The notes: generated by a model not told the origin, from the letters alone. A stretch of DNA of 64,000 bases from an uncultured Peptoniphilus sp. (GCA_902465645.1 CABQNX010000003.1:26103-90102), one strand, 5' to 3'. Positions 33,453-42,417 are shown, counted from the stretch's first letter. Made by a program: numbers and translations.

Positions 33453-34742
33453 CTATAAACCAATTATTGGTGCTAGCTTATTTGAAAATATAATTATTAG
33501 TAGTCCCCACAAAATTATTATAAGTGAAGGTATCAAACATTTTTTTAGAACTGGGAAATAATTGTCTTTTAATCCTACAACTTGTGCAGCAAATATTCCT
33601 GCCAAAGCTGTTGGAGGCATTAAATCTCCAAGTCCTGAAATTAAAGAAATTCCAGCTGCAGTTATAATAGTATCTTTAGACATTAAAGCTAACAAGAAAG
33701 GTACACCGAGAACAGATGATGCTCCAAATGATGATACAGCTCCAAATAATGGAATAGAAACTGCCATTGCTAAGTATCTCCATCCTTGAGGCATACTTAA
33801 ACAAACGCTTACTATGTAACCTCTTACACCTGTTAAAGTCATTATTTGTATAAACATACCTACGCCCATTAAAATAGATAATACACTTAAGACACTGTTA
33901 ATAGCTTCCTTTGATGTATCAAAGACATTGATTTTTTTACCTGTAAACAATCCTGTAATTGAAGCTATAATAAATACTAGAGGCATACCTAAATCAGGAA
34001 TAGCAGTTACTACTTTATTAATTACCATTAATGCTATAGCAACTATTATTGGTAAATATAATTTAAAACCATATTTTTTCCCTATTTCATGGTCTAATTT
34101 TGGTAAAACCTTCTCATAATCCATGTTTTTAGCATATTTATATCCATAATATAAAACAAAAGTAATTGCTAAAGGAAATGTTAATAAAGATAAAGGTGCT
34201 TCAAATCCAACATAAGGTATGTCAACTCCTCCACCAATAATCATAGCTGGGATATTCACTGGAGGTGCTATCATTCCTAAAATACCTCCAAATGATAATA
34301 TACAAGCTGTTTCCACAGCAGGTATTCCCATCATTATTAAAACTGGTGCCATAATTGATCCAGCTGACAACACACTTGCTGTTGAAGAGCCAGTTATCAT
34401 TGCTGGAAACATAACTACTAACATAACTAATATTAAGAGTAATGCTGGTTTAGTGTGAAATCTGCCAACTATAGATGTTGTTATCGCATCAAGAGCTCCA
34501 GATTTTTCAACAACTTTCATAAATATCATCGCTGTAGCTATAACTAAAATAGTATCCACATAAGAAAACATACCTTCTACAAGATGCCTTAAAGGAAATC
34601 CATATCCTCCAACTGCAGCTCCAGCAATAGCTGCAATAGCCATACTTAATCCTATCGGTATTTTAAAAGCCATAGCCGCAACAACGAAAGTTGCGACCAT
34701 AACCACAAATATTAGGAGTTCTATACTAAAATAAAAATTCAT
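33453..34742 (-). CDS. DctM-like (TRAP large subunit/IT superfamily) permease
   Basis: A 429-residue membrane protein with about twelve helices. Internal repeats typical of DctM are visible: FKIPIGLSMAIAAIAG near 25, VMFPAMITGSSTASVLSAGSIMAPVLIMMGIP around 108-139, GMIAPPVNIPAMIIGG around 155-170, and GLGDLMPPTALAGIFAAQVVG around 367-387. TRAP permeases import organic acids such as N-acetylneuraminate or C4-dicarboxylates with a separate binding protein and a DctQ subunit. No DctQ or DctP is encoded nearby. The lipoprotein upstream could be the binding partner. Substrate, perhaps a gamma-glutamyl or acyl-glutamate compound, is inferred. Confidence 0.85.
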   Translation of the reverse strand: MNFYFSIELLIFVVMVATFVVAAMAFKIPIGLSMAIAAIAGAAVGGYGFPLRHLVEGMFSYVDTILVIATAMIFMKVVEKSGALDAITTSIVGRFHTKPALLLILVMLVVMFPAMITGSSTASVLSAGSIMAPVLIMMGIPAVETACILSFGGILGMIAPPVNIPAMIIGGGVDIPYVGFEAPLSLLTFPLAITFVLYYGYKYAKNMDYEKVLPKLDHEIGKKYGFKLYLPIIVAIALMVINKVVTAIPDLGMPLVFIIASITGLFTGKKINVFDTSKEAINSVLSVLSILMGVGMFIQIMTLTGVRGYIVSVCLSMPQGWRYLAMAVSIPLFGAVSSFGASSVLGVPFLLALMSKDTIITAAGISLISGLGDLMPPTALAGIFAAQVVGLKDNYFPVLKKCLIPSLIIILWGLLIIIFSNKLAPIIGL

Positions 34743-34778
34743 TAAATTACTCCTTTCTTTATATTAATCTTTTATTTT

Positions 34779-35426
34779 TTACTTGTTAAAAACTACTTTT
34801 AAAGAATCTAGGGCTTTAGACATTTGATCAATGTATTCTACTGGAACATTTTTAGATTCTCCGATTCCTTTAATCAATCCATCTTTATCGCCTTCAGAAA
34901 CTACTATTGCATAATCAGCATTCTCAAAACTTGGTTTTATAAATTTATCAGACAATTCACCTCTTCTGGCTTCTCCACCAATATGCATTGCTATTATCTT
35001 TACACCATTTGACTTAGCGTCCTCAATGAGACCGTTTACTCTCTCTAATTCAGCATTTGCATCAATCCCAGCTGCTCCAAGTCCTTTAGATGATCCTCCA
35101 ACTGCAAGTATTAGAGTTTTTGCATCACCTATTTCTCCTTTTTTAGCTAGATTATTCATATTATAATTTATTGTCAAATTATCTAATATAGCTTTAACCA
35201 TTTCAACATCTGCACTTTGTCCAACTGTTGTTAATAAAACAGGTTCCTCTGCTTTAAAATCAACTGTAGCAGCTTTTTCTGAGTCTCCCTTATTTTCTAC
35301 TTGCTCTTTTGATTCAACTTTATTATTAGTGGAAGCGTTTTTAGGAGTCTTATCACCTCCACAAGCAACTAAAAACATTGATACAACTAACAATAACGAT
35401 AATGATAAACATATTTTCTTTTTCAT
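34779..35426 (-). CDS. Lipoprotein, DUF6305-like
   Basis: A 215-residue lipoprotein precursor (lipobox LVAC, Cys22). A Lys/Asn/Ser-rich linker runs to about 55, then a compact alpha/beta domain: EPVLLTTVGQSADVEMVKAIL near 60-80, TLILAVGGSSKGLGAAGID near 105-123, and GVKIIAMHIGGEARRGE near 140. This pattern fits the DUF6305 family, which I recall without a known function. As first gene of the operon with the DctM-like permease next, it may be a surface substrate-binding component. AAGGAGG precedes ATG. Confidence 0.7.
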   Translation of the reverse strand: MKKKICLSLSLLLVVSMFLVACGGDKTPKNASTNNKVESKEQVENKGDSEKAATVDFKAEEPVLLTTVGQSADVEMVKAILDNLTINYNMNNLAKKGEIGDAKTLILAVGGSSKGLGAAGIDANAELERVNGLIEDAKSNGVKIIAMHIGGEARRGELSDKFIKPSFENADYAIVVSEGDKDGLIKGIGESKNVPVEYIDQMSKALDSLKVVFNK

Positions 35427-35589
35427 AATTGTCCTCCTTAATATATTATCTTAATATAAGGTTAACACAGCAAACCTTTTCATTCTATTTTTTCTCATAT
35501 TTATTAATAATAATTTTTATATTCTTAATTTTCTTACTTAAAATATAAATAATTTTAATTCTTGAATAATAATTCTCAAAAATTACAAG
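35427..35589. promoter_or_regulatory. Leader region of the leftward island operon
   Basis: Very AT-rich spacer. It holds an imperfect palindrome around 35561-35580 (CTTGAATAATAATTCTCAA) that could be a regulator site. No clear -35/-10 pair stands out. Island composition ends here, before the hpf terminator. Confidence 0.35.
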
Positions 35590-35614
35590 AAAAAAGGACG
35601 CCTAAGCGCCCTCA
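35590..35614 (-). terminator. Terminator of hpf
   Basis: Reverse-strand stem GGGCGC-TTAG-GCGTCC followed by TTTTTTCTTG. Confidence 0.85.
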
Positions 35615-35631
35615 AATTTTATATTATTAAA

Positions 35632-36159
35632 TTAAACTTCAATTTTACCGTAGTTTCCATCTTTTCTCTTGTAAACAATAGAAACTCCATCAGTACCTGC
35701 GTCTAAGAAAACAAAGAAATTGTGGTTTAGAAGATCCATTTGTAGGATTGCTTCTTCTTCATCCATTGGGTTAAGTTCGAAGTTCTTTCTCTTTACAATC
35801 TTGTGTTCTGATTCTTCCTTTGGTGGTTCTTTATCAAAAAGTTCGTCAAATCTAATTGTTTCGTTATTTTGATATCTTCTCTTTAATTTAGTCTTGTGTT
35901 TTCTAATTTGTCTAGCAAGTGCATCCACAGCGTTGTCCATTGAAGAGTACATGTCGTCTGTAGTTTCTTCTGCCCTAATAATTGTCTTTGGTAAAAATAT
36001 TGTAGCTTCAACAGTTTGTTCATCTTTTATTGTAGAGAAAACAAGCCTTGTTTCAACTTCTTCAGAAAAATATTTATCTAACCTGGAGAATTTTTTTTCT
36101 GCAATTTCCTTCAAAGATTCTGTAAGTTCAATGTTTTTTCCAACAAAGTTCAATAACAT
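35632..36159 (-). CDS. hpf: Ribosome hibernation-promoting factor, long form
   Basis: A 175-residue long HPF (YvyD/RaiA superfamily). The N-terminal domain (NFVGKNIELTESLKEIAEKKFSRLDKYF) binds the decoding centre. A linker near 95-120 is followed by the C-terminal dimerisation domain (IVKRKNFELNPMDEEEAILQMDLLNHNFFVFLDAGTD split over about 115-155), which joins two 70S ribosomes into 100S. I start at ATG 36157-36159; the GTG three codons earlier abuts its AGGAG. It is monocistronic, with a terminator directly after. Confidence 0.94.
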   Translation of the reverse strand: MLLNFVGKNIELTESLKEIAEKKFSRLDKYFSEEVETRLVFSTIKDEQTVEATIFLPKTIIRAEETTDDMYSSMDNAVDALARQIRKHKTKLKRRYQNNETIRFDELFDKEPPKEESEHKIVKRKNFELNPMDEEEAILQMDLLNHNFFVFLDAGTDGVSIVYKRKDGNYGKIEV

Positions 36160-36329
36160 AAATGTCACTCTCCTTTTTTCTTTGTCTAATATTTACCCAA
36201 GAATTTACAATTATATCATTTTATTTAATTAACTTCATAAATTCACTAAATGTACTTTTAATCCTATTCTTGATATAATTAGCATAAATAAATGTAGAAA
36301 TTATTTAGATTTTTTAAGGTTGTGATCTT

Positions 36330-37238
36330 ATGGCAATAAAAAATAAAATCGACTATAAGTATAGGATTGGGATGCGTACTTTTAAGACAGCCCTTGCAGT
36401 TGTAATTGGCCTCTACATCTCCTACCTCTTGGACCTAGACTCAGCAATATTTGTATCCATAGCTGCAGTCTCAACAATGAAACCCTCAATGTCTGAATCA
36501 CTCCAAGACTTTAAGAAGAGGATCTTCACCTGCGTCTTTGGAGTAATGGTGGGATATTTCTTTTCTAAAATTTCTGTAAAGGAATACCTGGAGCCCCTAA
36601 TAGCTGGCCTTGGAATCCTCCTTACAATTTACATCTTAGTAGTTTTTAAGATGAAGGACATGACCCAGCTTTCTTGCATAGTTTTTGTGGCAAGTTTTTG
36701 CTCCGACTCAGATAAGTTTTACTACGCAACAAACCGTATCATTGGTACCCTTATTGGGATTTTTGTTGGCGTCTTGGTAAATTATTTTATCTCATCTCCC
36801 AATGTTTGGGAAGATTTTATAAGGGCTGCGAGAAACTGCTACAGGTCTAGTAACCTTGTCTTAAAACAAGTTCTTTCAGGCGAAAAGGTGGACTTAAGTG
36901 AATTTAATAAAAATCTAGCAAGTACCACAAAACTCTACAAACTTTTGGAGAAGGAAGCCGACACTCCCTTCCAATACAAGTACAATAAAATCTCTCGTGA
37001 GAAAAAAATTATGTCACTCATAGAAAGCATATCAGTTAGGCTTGAAGTGGTGGAGAATATGGATATCCACAAATTTAGCCAGGAGGTCTCCCAAGAAGCC
37101 CTAAAAAGATATGACCTTAAAGAAGAGCCCACACAAGACTTAGGTGTGGAAGACAGGGTCTACAACTACCACATTGAATATATTTTAAAATACATGGACC
37201 AACTTAATGAAGAAATAGAAAACATAAGGGTGAAATAA
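36330..37238 (+). CDS. Aromatic-acid-exporter-like (ArAE/FUSC) membrane protein
   Basis: A 302-residue protein of the ArAE/FUSC type. RIGMRTFKTALAVVIGLYISYLL near 12-34 and a segment with AAVSTMKPSMSESLQDFKKRI near 45-65 match the family N-terminus. Five or six membrane helices occupy residues 15-155, followed by a cytoplasmic helical domain to the end. Family members are thought to export aromatic acids or other toxic organic anions, but function is seldom proven. Its TAA stop overlaps the next start by one base (TAATG), so the large downstream gene is coupled to it. Confidence 0.85.
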   Translation: MAIKNKIDYKYRIGMRTFKTALAVVIGLYISYLLDLDSAIFVSIAAVSTMKPSMSESLQDFKKRIFTCVFGVMVGYFFSKISVKEYLEPLIAGLGILLTIYILVVFKMKDMTQLSCIVFVASFCSDSDKFYYATNRIIGTLIGIFVGVLVNYFISSPNVWEDFIRAARNCYRSSNLVLKQVLSGEKVDLSEFNKNLASTTKLYKLLEKEADTPFQYKYNKISREKKIMSLIESISVRLEVVENMDIHKFSQEVSQEALKRYDLKEEPTQDLGVEDRVYNYHIEYILKYMDQLNEEIENIRVK

Positions 37239-38950
37239 TGAAAGATGACAAAAAAGAAATTTATGAAATAGGTAAAAAAGTAATTTATCAATCAACAATA
37301 GGTTTTGAAAATCTTATTAAAAAAGTGGAATTTGATCTACTAAGAGAAAATTCCTACCTAATGAAAAGACCCCAAGATAACATATCTGCCTTTATCCTCT
37401 TGGACTTCAAGGAGTTTTATTATTATTCTAAGGATGTCTTGAAAAATATTTTGACTTCACTAGACCTTGAAGACCCTATGATAGAAAATATGGAAGAACT
37501 TTTATTAGACTCCTATGTCTCTCTCTTCAAGATAGAGAAAAAGGATGGCTACTATCTCTTTTATGACTGTCTCTTAGATGAATATATAGAAGTTGAACTA
37601 GACGACTCCATCGAATACTCTTCTGCAAGCAAGGGCCTAATAAGGGTCTTTGGTAAAGATGAGAGGAAAATGGTCCTCCAAGTTCTTCAAATGATTTCTA
37701 ACAAGGATTTCTTAACTTATCAAAACAATGTGGATAATTTAATCAACCACATGAGACGGGAGTTTGGACCCTTGGAATTAAATAAGGACTTCCTAAAGTC
37801 TGACCTCTTAAACCTCTTGACAGTCTACGAGGTAACTTTTGAAAACCCAAGAGAAGAATCAGAAGACTTTGATGACTATGCCTTCTCTGAATTTGCAGAG
37901 CTCCTAAGCACTTTCGATCCAGAGGACTTAGAGATTGCACAAAACTTAGACTTTTACAAAAAAATACTTCCTGGAGCCAAGGACGAAGCCATTATGGGCT
38001 TCATAGTGAGACTTTTCTCAAAAATTTACTTCAAGGTCCTTGCCCGTGAAAACAAGAGATTTGATGACTACAAACTTTACTACAAGGAAATTTTTAAAAG
38101 TTTATCAGAAGCAGGTGAATTTTTAAGTAAGGACGAGCTTGTAATGTCTCTTGATTATTTAATTACTTTTTACTCCAAGCTTGCTGGACTTGGAAGAGAT
38201 GTTGGCAAGATAATAAGTGATCTTGGAGAAATGCAGGAAAATATTTTTTATTATCTTGGCCTCTTAAAAAACAGTGAAACTGGATTCTTTTACGAGGACA
38301 AGGTTCTAGAAATCTTAATGGAAAATGAAGAAGACCTTGAGGCTAATGATTTTATAGAATACTTTGACTTCTTTATTGAGTTTTTGGACATGAATTATGT
38401 TGGCGTTCTAAAGTCTGGCGACCTCTCTCCTGCTATGCTAAGAGAATTTGCTGAGTCAATAAATCTTAAACCAACAAAAGAAGTAATGACTTACAAGAAC
38501 AAGCACTTCCCATTGATAGAACTTTACTTTAACTTTTTAAAGAAAAAGTATCTCATCCATATAGATCAAAAAAAGTATGGAAGGCAAGACATCTATATCA
38601 CAGACATAGCAGAAGACTACCTAGCCTTTGACGAGGTTACAAAACTTGCAATTTGGATTGAAGCCCTAACTAATAAGGACTTTTTGAAAGATTCTTTTGG
38701 AAAGAATTATGAAAAATACAGGGACTTTGTCACAGACCTTATAAAGGGCTTAAGCGAAGGCAAAATTGTAAGATTATATGAATTTAGATTTAAGGACTTT
38801 GAGCTTTCTCTCACAAATATCCTAACGGACCTTGGAATCATAGAAGATGAATTCACAGATTTAAAAATTACAAATTTTGGAAGAGAAATCTACGACTACT
38901 ACAAGACTGAAGAGACAAACTCTAACAATGTAATAGAAGTGGACTTCTAA
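37238..38950 (+). CDS. Hypothetical protein, 570 aa, coupled to the ArAE-like gene
   Basis: Not recognised. A large acidic cytoplasmic protein, almost entirely helical, rich in Asp, Glu, Leu and Phe, with no membrane segment or signal peptide. No ATP-binding or metal motif is seen. The middle carries LSTFDPEDLEIAQNLDFY (about 222-239), and the C-terminus resembles a winged-helix-like or repeat-helical end (FGREIYDYYKTEE). It begins with the last base of the exporter-like gene, so its role is probably tied to that transporter. A long hairpin terminator follows. Confidence 0.75.
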   Translation: MKDDKKEIYEIGKKVIYQSTIGFENLIKKVEFDLLRENSYLMKRPQDNISAFILLDFKEFYYYSKDVLKNILTSLDLEDPMIENMEELLLDSYVSLFKIEKKDGYYLFYDCLLDEYIEVELDDSIEYSSASKGLIRVFGKDERKMVLQVLQMISNKDFLTYQNNVDNLINHMRREFGPLELNKDFLKSDLLNLLTVYEVTFENPREESEDFDDYAFSEFAELLSTFDPEDLEIAQNLDFYKKILPGAKDEAIMGFIVRLFSKIYFKVLARENKRFDDYKLYYKEIFKSLSEAGEFLSKDELVMSLDYLITFYSKLAGLGRDVGKIISDLGEMQENIFYYLGLLKNSETGFFYEDKVLEILMENEEDLEANDFIEYFDFFIEFLDMNYVGVLKSGDLSPAMLREFAESINLKPTKEVMTYKNKHFPLIELYFNFLKKKYLIHIDQKKYGRQDIYITDIAEDYLAFDEVTKLAIWIEALTNKDFLKDSFGKNYEKYRDFVTDLIKGLSEGKIVRLYEFRFKDFELSLTNILTDLGIIEDEFTDLKITNFGREIYDYYKTEETNSNNVIEVDF

Positions 38951-38962
38951 TAAAAATTTAAA

Positions 38963-39027
38963 TGGCGAGTGAACTAAGGGCAAAACTCTAGAATGGATTT
39001 GCCTCTGGCTTACTCGTCTTTTTTTAT
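38963..39027 (+). terminator. Long terminator after the 570-aa gene
   Basis: An extended imperfect stem (GGCGAGT ... AGGGCAAA with TTTGCCT ... ACTCGTC) ending in TTTTTTT. The remainder of the 39028-39218 gap is AT-rich, with a TATAAT-like -10 near 39160 for the next gene. Confidence 0.7.
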
Positions 39028-39218
39028 TGTTGAATTCAAGTCAACAGTTAAAATTCATACTTAGTCAAACAAAAAAATCTTTATAGCTTACTAAAGCCTT
39101 ACAAACAAAAAGTTTTAAAAATGCAAAAGTTTTCATATTATTCGATAATACTGTGATATAATAAAGCAAAAGGATAGCTGTTCGGTAAACTTTTATTATT
39201 TTTAAAGGAGGAATAATA

Positions 39219-40523
39219 ATGCAAAGTAAAAAATTTAACTCGAAGGACATCTTAATGTTCGTATTATACGCACTCTTTGGCATATTCATGTTCTTCGTAC
39301 CTGTACAAATTGGAGATGCCAACACCATTCCCATTGACCACTTGACGAGTTTTGTTAAGAAAATCCCAAATTATAACCTAATCTTTGGTGTATTTATGGT
39401 TGTAGCTGGTGTTGCTTATGCAATTAAATCAAAATCTTGGGAAAAAAGTAAACTTCACATGGTTTTCTTTGCACTAAAGCTAGTTGCTCTTGTTTTTGTC
39501 TTTATGTATATTACAAATAAAGGACCAGCAAGAATTTTTGATGGTGACATGTTACCACTTATCTGGAATGGAATCATGGTTTCAGTAACAACAATTGTGC
39601 CAATTGGATCAGTTTTCCTTGCCTTCTTGACAGGCTTTGGACTTATGGAATTTATTGGAGTCTTCATGGAACCAGTAATGAGACCAGTATTTAAAACACC
39701 TGGTAGGTCAGCAGTTGATGCTGTTGCATCCTTTGTTGGCTCATATTCATTAGCACTTTTAATCACAAACAGAGTTTACATGGAAGACACTTACACAAAA
39801 AAGGAAGCCGCTATTATAGCAACAGGTTTCTCAACAGTTTCTGCAACATTTATGATCATCGTGGCAAAAACTCTTGACTTAATGGACTACTGGCTAGCTT
39901 ACTTCTGGATTACACTTTTTGTTACTTTCCTAGTAACAGCAATCACAGCAAGAATCTTCCCACTAAGCAAGAAGCCACAAGAATATTATTCTGGAAAAGA
40001 ATATATACCAGAAGCAAAGAAGAAAGTCACTTTCTCAGATGCACTTAACACAGGTATGGAAGCCTACAAAAATGCTGACTCCCTAGGAAAAGTTATAAAA
40101 GACAACTTTATCGATGGATTTAAAATGGCACTTAACATTGCTCCATCCCTATTGGGCGTTGGTATGATTGGACTTTTACTTGCAGAGTACACTCCAATCT
40201 TTGATATCATAGGCTACATCTTCTATCCATTCACACTTATCACAAAAGTAGAAGAACCACTTATGGTTGCACAAGCACTGGGAATGAGTATTGCAGAAAT
40301 GCTTCTTCCAGCACCACTTGTAGCAGAAGCTGGCCTTGGCCTAATAACAAGAATGTTAATAGCAATAGTTTCTGTATCAGAAATCCTATTTTTCTCAGCA
40401 TCAATCCCAGTTATGATGGGAACTGAAATACCTCTAAAATTCTCAGACTATATTATCATCTGGATTGAAAGAGTTATTTTAAGTATAGTAATTGCAATGC
40501 CAATACTTTATCTAGTATTTTAG
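39219..40523 (+). CDS. YjiH family membrane protein (nucleoside-recognition/GATE domain)
   Basis: A 434-residue polytopic protein of the YjiH family. Two Gate domains are visible: the first around LIWNGIMVSVTTIVPIGSVFLAFLTGFGLMEFIG (about 114-147), then RPVFKTPGRSAVDAVASFVGSYSLALLITNRVY (157-189), and a second in NIAPSLLGVGMIGLLLAEYTPIFDIIGYIFYPF (305-337). Homologues are thought to be transporters, but substrates are not established. GGAGGA precedes ATG. It is monocistronic with its own terminator. Confidence 0.88.
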   Translation: MQSKKFNSKDILMFVLYALFGIFMFFVPVQIGDANTIPIDHLTSFVKKIPNYNLIFGVFMVVAGVAYAIKSKSWEKSKLHMVFFALKLVALVFVFMYITNKGPARIFDGDMLPLIWNGIMVSVTTIVPIGSVFLAFLTGFGLMEFIGVFMEPVMRPVFKTPGRSAVDAVASFVGSYSLALLITNRVYMEDTYTKKEAAIIATGFSTVSATFMIIVAKTLDLMDYWLAYFWITLFVTFLVTAITARIFPLSKKPQEYYSGKEYIPEAKKKVTFSDALNTGMEAYKNADSLGKVIKDNFIDGFKMALNIAPSLLGVGMIGLLLAEYTPIFDIIGYIFYPFTLITKVEEPLMVAQALGMSIAEMLLPAPLVAEAGLGLITRMLIAIVSVSEILFFSASIPVMMGTEIPLKFSDYIIIWIERVILSIVIAMPILYLVF

Positions 40524-40551
40524 ATAATTTCTTTAATTAAATAATAGAAAT

Positions 40552-40577
40552 GAGGGACTCGCAAGGTCCCTTTTTTA
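40552..40577 (+). terminator. Terminator of the yjiH-like gene
   Basis: Stem GGGAC-TCGCAAG-GTCCC followed by TTTTTT. Confidence 0.88.
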
Positions 40578-40625
40578 TTTTACAAGAAATTTACAAGGCC
40601 TTGTTATCATTAAGATGGTGATAAT

Positions 40626-40871
40626 ATGAATTTTATATTCTTTATAAGGTCAATAACTTACATAAGTTTAGAATTTCTATTTGCCTACAAACTAGAAAAG
40701 TCAAATCTTGCCACTAGAAAATATTTTTATGGGCTGGGTCTTATCTTAGTCCTCTTTGAAATCTTTATAATAAAAAATTTTACTTCAGACTTCTGGGATA
40801 GGCAGGCCTTGGGATTTATATCAGGCTACATCCTCTATTTCTCTTTAAAAAATCTAATTAAAAAAGGCTAG
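40626..40871 (+). CDS. Small hypothetical membrane protein, 81 aa
   Basis: Two to three hydrophobic segments (about 3-20, 33-50 and 62-75) with charged turns between, no recognised family. The start ATG is preceded by a modest GGTGATAAT site. It stands alone between the yjiH terminator and the convergent ars operon, whose terminator overlaps its stop codon. Expression is plausible but unproven. Confidence 0.5.
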   Translation: MNFIFFIRSITYISLEFLFAYKLEKSNLATRKYFYGLGLILVLFEIFIIKNFTSDFWDRQALGFISGYILYFSLKNLIKKG

Positions 40872-40887
40872 CTTATATGCTAGCCCT
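40858..40887 (-). terminator. Terminator of the ars operon
   Basis: Reverse-strand stem GGCTAGC-ATATAA-GCTAGCC followed by TTTTTTAATT; may act in both directions. Confidence 0.88.
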
Positions 40888-40892
40888 TCTCA

Positions 40893-41306
40893 TTAAAAGC
40901 TTAAATTCCCCTCTAAGAGATCTTTTCTTAAATTTTTTATCTTCTCTTCTATTTTTTCTATAACTTCTTTTAATTCTTTGCCGCTTTTGCCAGAAGGATC
41001 ATCTAGACCCCAATCTTCCTTATACTTTGCTTCCAAATAAGGACAATACACTTCGCAGCCCATTGTAATAGCTATATCAATAGGAGGGAGTTTATCAAGG
41101 GTCTTGGGTTTTTGACTCTTCTCCATATCAATATTATAAATTTCTTTCATCAGCCTTACAGCATCTTCATTTATCTTGTCCTTAGTTTCTGTACCTGCAG
41201 AATAAGATTCAAAAACATCTCCTGCCAGCAGCTTAGCCAAGGCCTCAGCAATTTGACTCCTGCAAGAATTGTGAACACAAATAAAAGCAACTTTTGCTTT
41301 TTTCAT
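40893..41306 (-). CDS. arsC: Arsenate reductase, thioredoxin-linked (low-MW phosphatase fold)
   Basis: Reduces arsenate to arsenite for export. The 137-residue protein has the P-loop FICVHNSCRSQIAEAL (catalytic Cys near 10 and CxxNSCRSQ), the second Cys region ITMGCEVYCPYL near 78-89, and the Asp loop DWGLDDPSG near 97-105, all as in ArsC of the Staphylococcus pI258/Bacillus type. ATG 41304-41306 is chosen because GGAGG lies 8 bases upstream; an earlier Met adds 11 residues. Third gene of arsR-acr3-arsC; its start follows the transporter stop by 42 bp. Confidence 0.92.
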   Translation of the reverse strand: MKKAKVAFICVHNSCRSQIAEALAKLLAGDVFESYSAGTETKDKINEDAVRLMKEIYNIDMEKSQKPKTLDKLPPIDIAITMGCEVYCPYLEAKYKEDWGLDDPSGKSGKELKEVIEKIEEKIKNLRKDLLEGNLSF

Positions 41307-41348
41307 TTTATCTTCCTCCACAAATTTAGACTTATTCATCTCATAAGC

Positions 41349-42392
41349 TTAGGCAAATTTTCCCTTAGTCTTATTTGCCACATTTACCAAAAATAACATT
41401 ACAGGAACTTCTGTCAATACACCAACAGTGCATGCGAGAGATGCAGCTGAGCCGACGCCAAATAGGGCAACAGCAACTGCAAGAGCTAGTTCAAAAAAGT
41501 TTGAAGCACCAATAAGTCCAGCAGGTGCCGCTATTTTAAAGGGAAGTCCCAAGACCTTACAAGCCATGTAGGCTATAGAAAAGATTAAAATTGTCTGTAA
41601 AATTAAGGGAATTCCTATTAAAACAATGTGAAGTGGGTTCTCGACAATAGCATTTGCTTGTGAACTAAAGATGAGGATAAGAGTTAAAAGTAAACCAAGA
41701 GTTGTTATACCATCAAACTTATTAACAAATTCTTTCTCAAAATAGTCACTACCCCTCTTGCCTACAAGATACTTCCTTGTAATCACACCTGCAAGTAAAG
41801 GAACTGCCACAAAAAGCAAGACACTGACAAATAAGGTTTTATAGGGAACAATAACTTTTGAGACTCCCAAGAGAAACTTCACTATTGGGATAAAGGCAAC
41901 AAGTATAATCAAATCATTTGTGGCAACTTGCACAAGAGTGTAGGCTGGGTCTCCCTTAGTTAGGCTGCTCCAGACAAATACCATGGCAGTACAAGGTGCT
42001 GCTCCAAGCAAAACAGCACCAGCGAGATAATCCTTGGCAAGGTCTTCTGGAATCAAATTTTTAAAAATTATAAAGAAGAATAAGTAGGAAATCCCAAACA
42101 TAGTAAAGGGTTTTATAAGCCAATTTGTAATCCATGTGACAAAAAGACCCTTGGGGTTCTTGCCAACTTCCTTTATACTTTCAAAATCTATTTTTATCAT
42201 CATGGGATAAATCATTATCCAAATAAGAATCGCTATGGGAACAGAAATCCCCTCAATTTGTAATCCAGATACAAAACTTGTCATTTGTGGAAAAACTTTC
42301 CCCAAAAAAACTCCCACTCCCATGCAGATAAGTACCCATAGGGTCAGATATCTTTGAAAAAAATTAATACCTTCTCTTTTTTCTTCCATCAC
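41349..42392 (-). CDS. acr3: ACR3-family arsenite efflux transporter
   Basis: A 347-residue membrane protein with ten helices, expelling arsenite. Family markers: GVGVFLGKVFPQM near 20-32, LIWIMIYPMMIKIDF around 56-70, LLGAAPCTAMVFVWS around 127-141 with the conserved Cys, and NFFELALAVAVALFG near 298-312. It lies 25 bp downstream of the ArsR-type regulator and ahead of arsC, forming a complete arsenic resistance operon. ArsA and ArsD are absent, as usual with ACR3. Confidence 0.94.
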   Translation of the reverse strand: MMEEKREGINFFQRYLTLWVLICMGVGVFLGKVFPQMTSFVSGLQIEGISVPIAILIWIMIYPMMIKIDFESIKEVGKNPKGLFVTWITNWLIKPFTMFGISYLFFFIIFKNLIPEDLAKDYLAGAVLLGAAPCTAMVFVWSSLTKGDPAYTLVQVATNDLIILVAFIPIVKFLLGVSKVIVPYKTLFVSVLLFVAVPLLAGVITRKYLVGKRGSDYFEKEFVNKFDGITTLGLLLTLILIFSSQANAIVENPLHIVLIGIPLILQTILIFSIAYMACKVLGLPFKIAAPAGLIGASNFFELALAVAVALFGVGSAASLACTVGVLTEVPVMLFLVNVANKTKGKFA

Positions 42393-42417
42393 TTTCCTCC
42401 TTAAGCTTCAGATAAAA

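Noticed and set aside
35632..36168. GTG start of hpf at 36168
   Set aside because: The GTG touches its would-be ribosome site; the ATG three codons later has correct spacing and begins at the conserved N-terminus.
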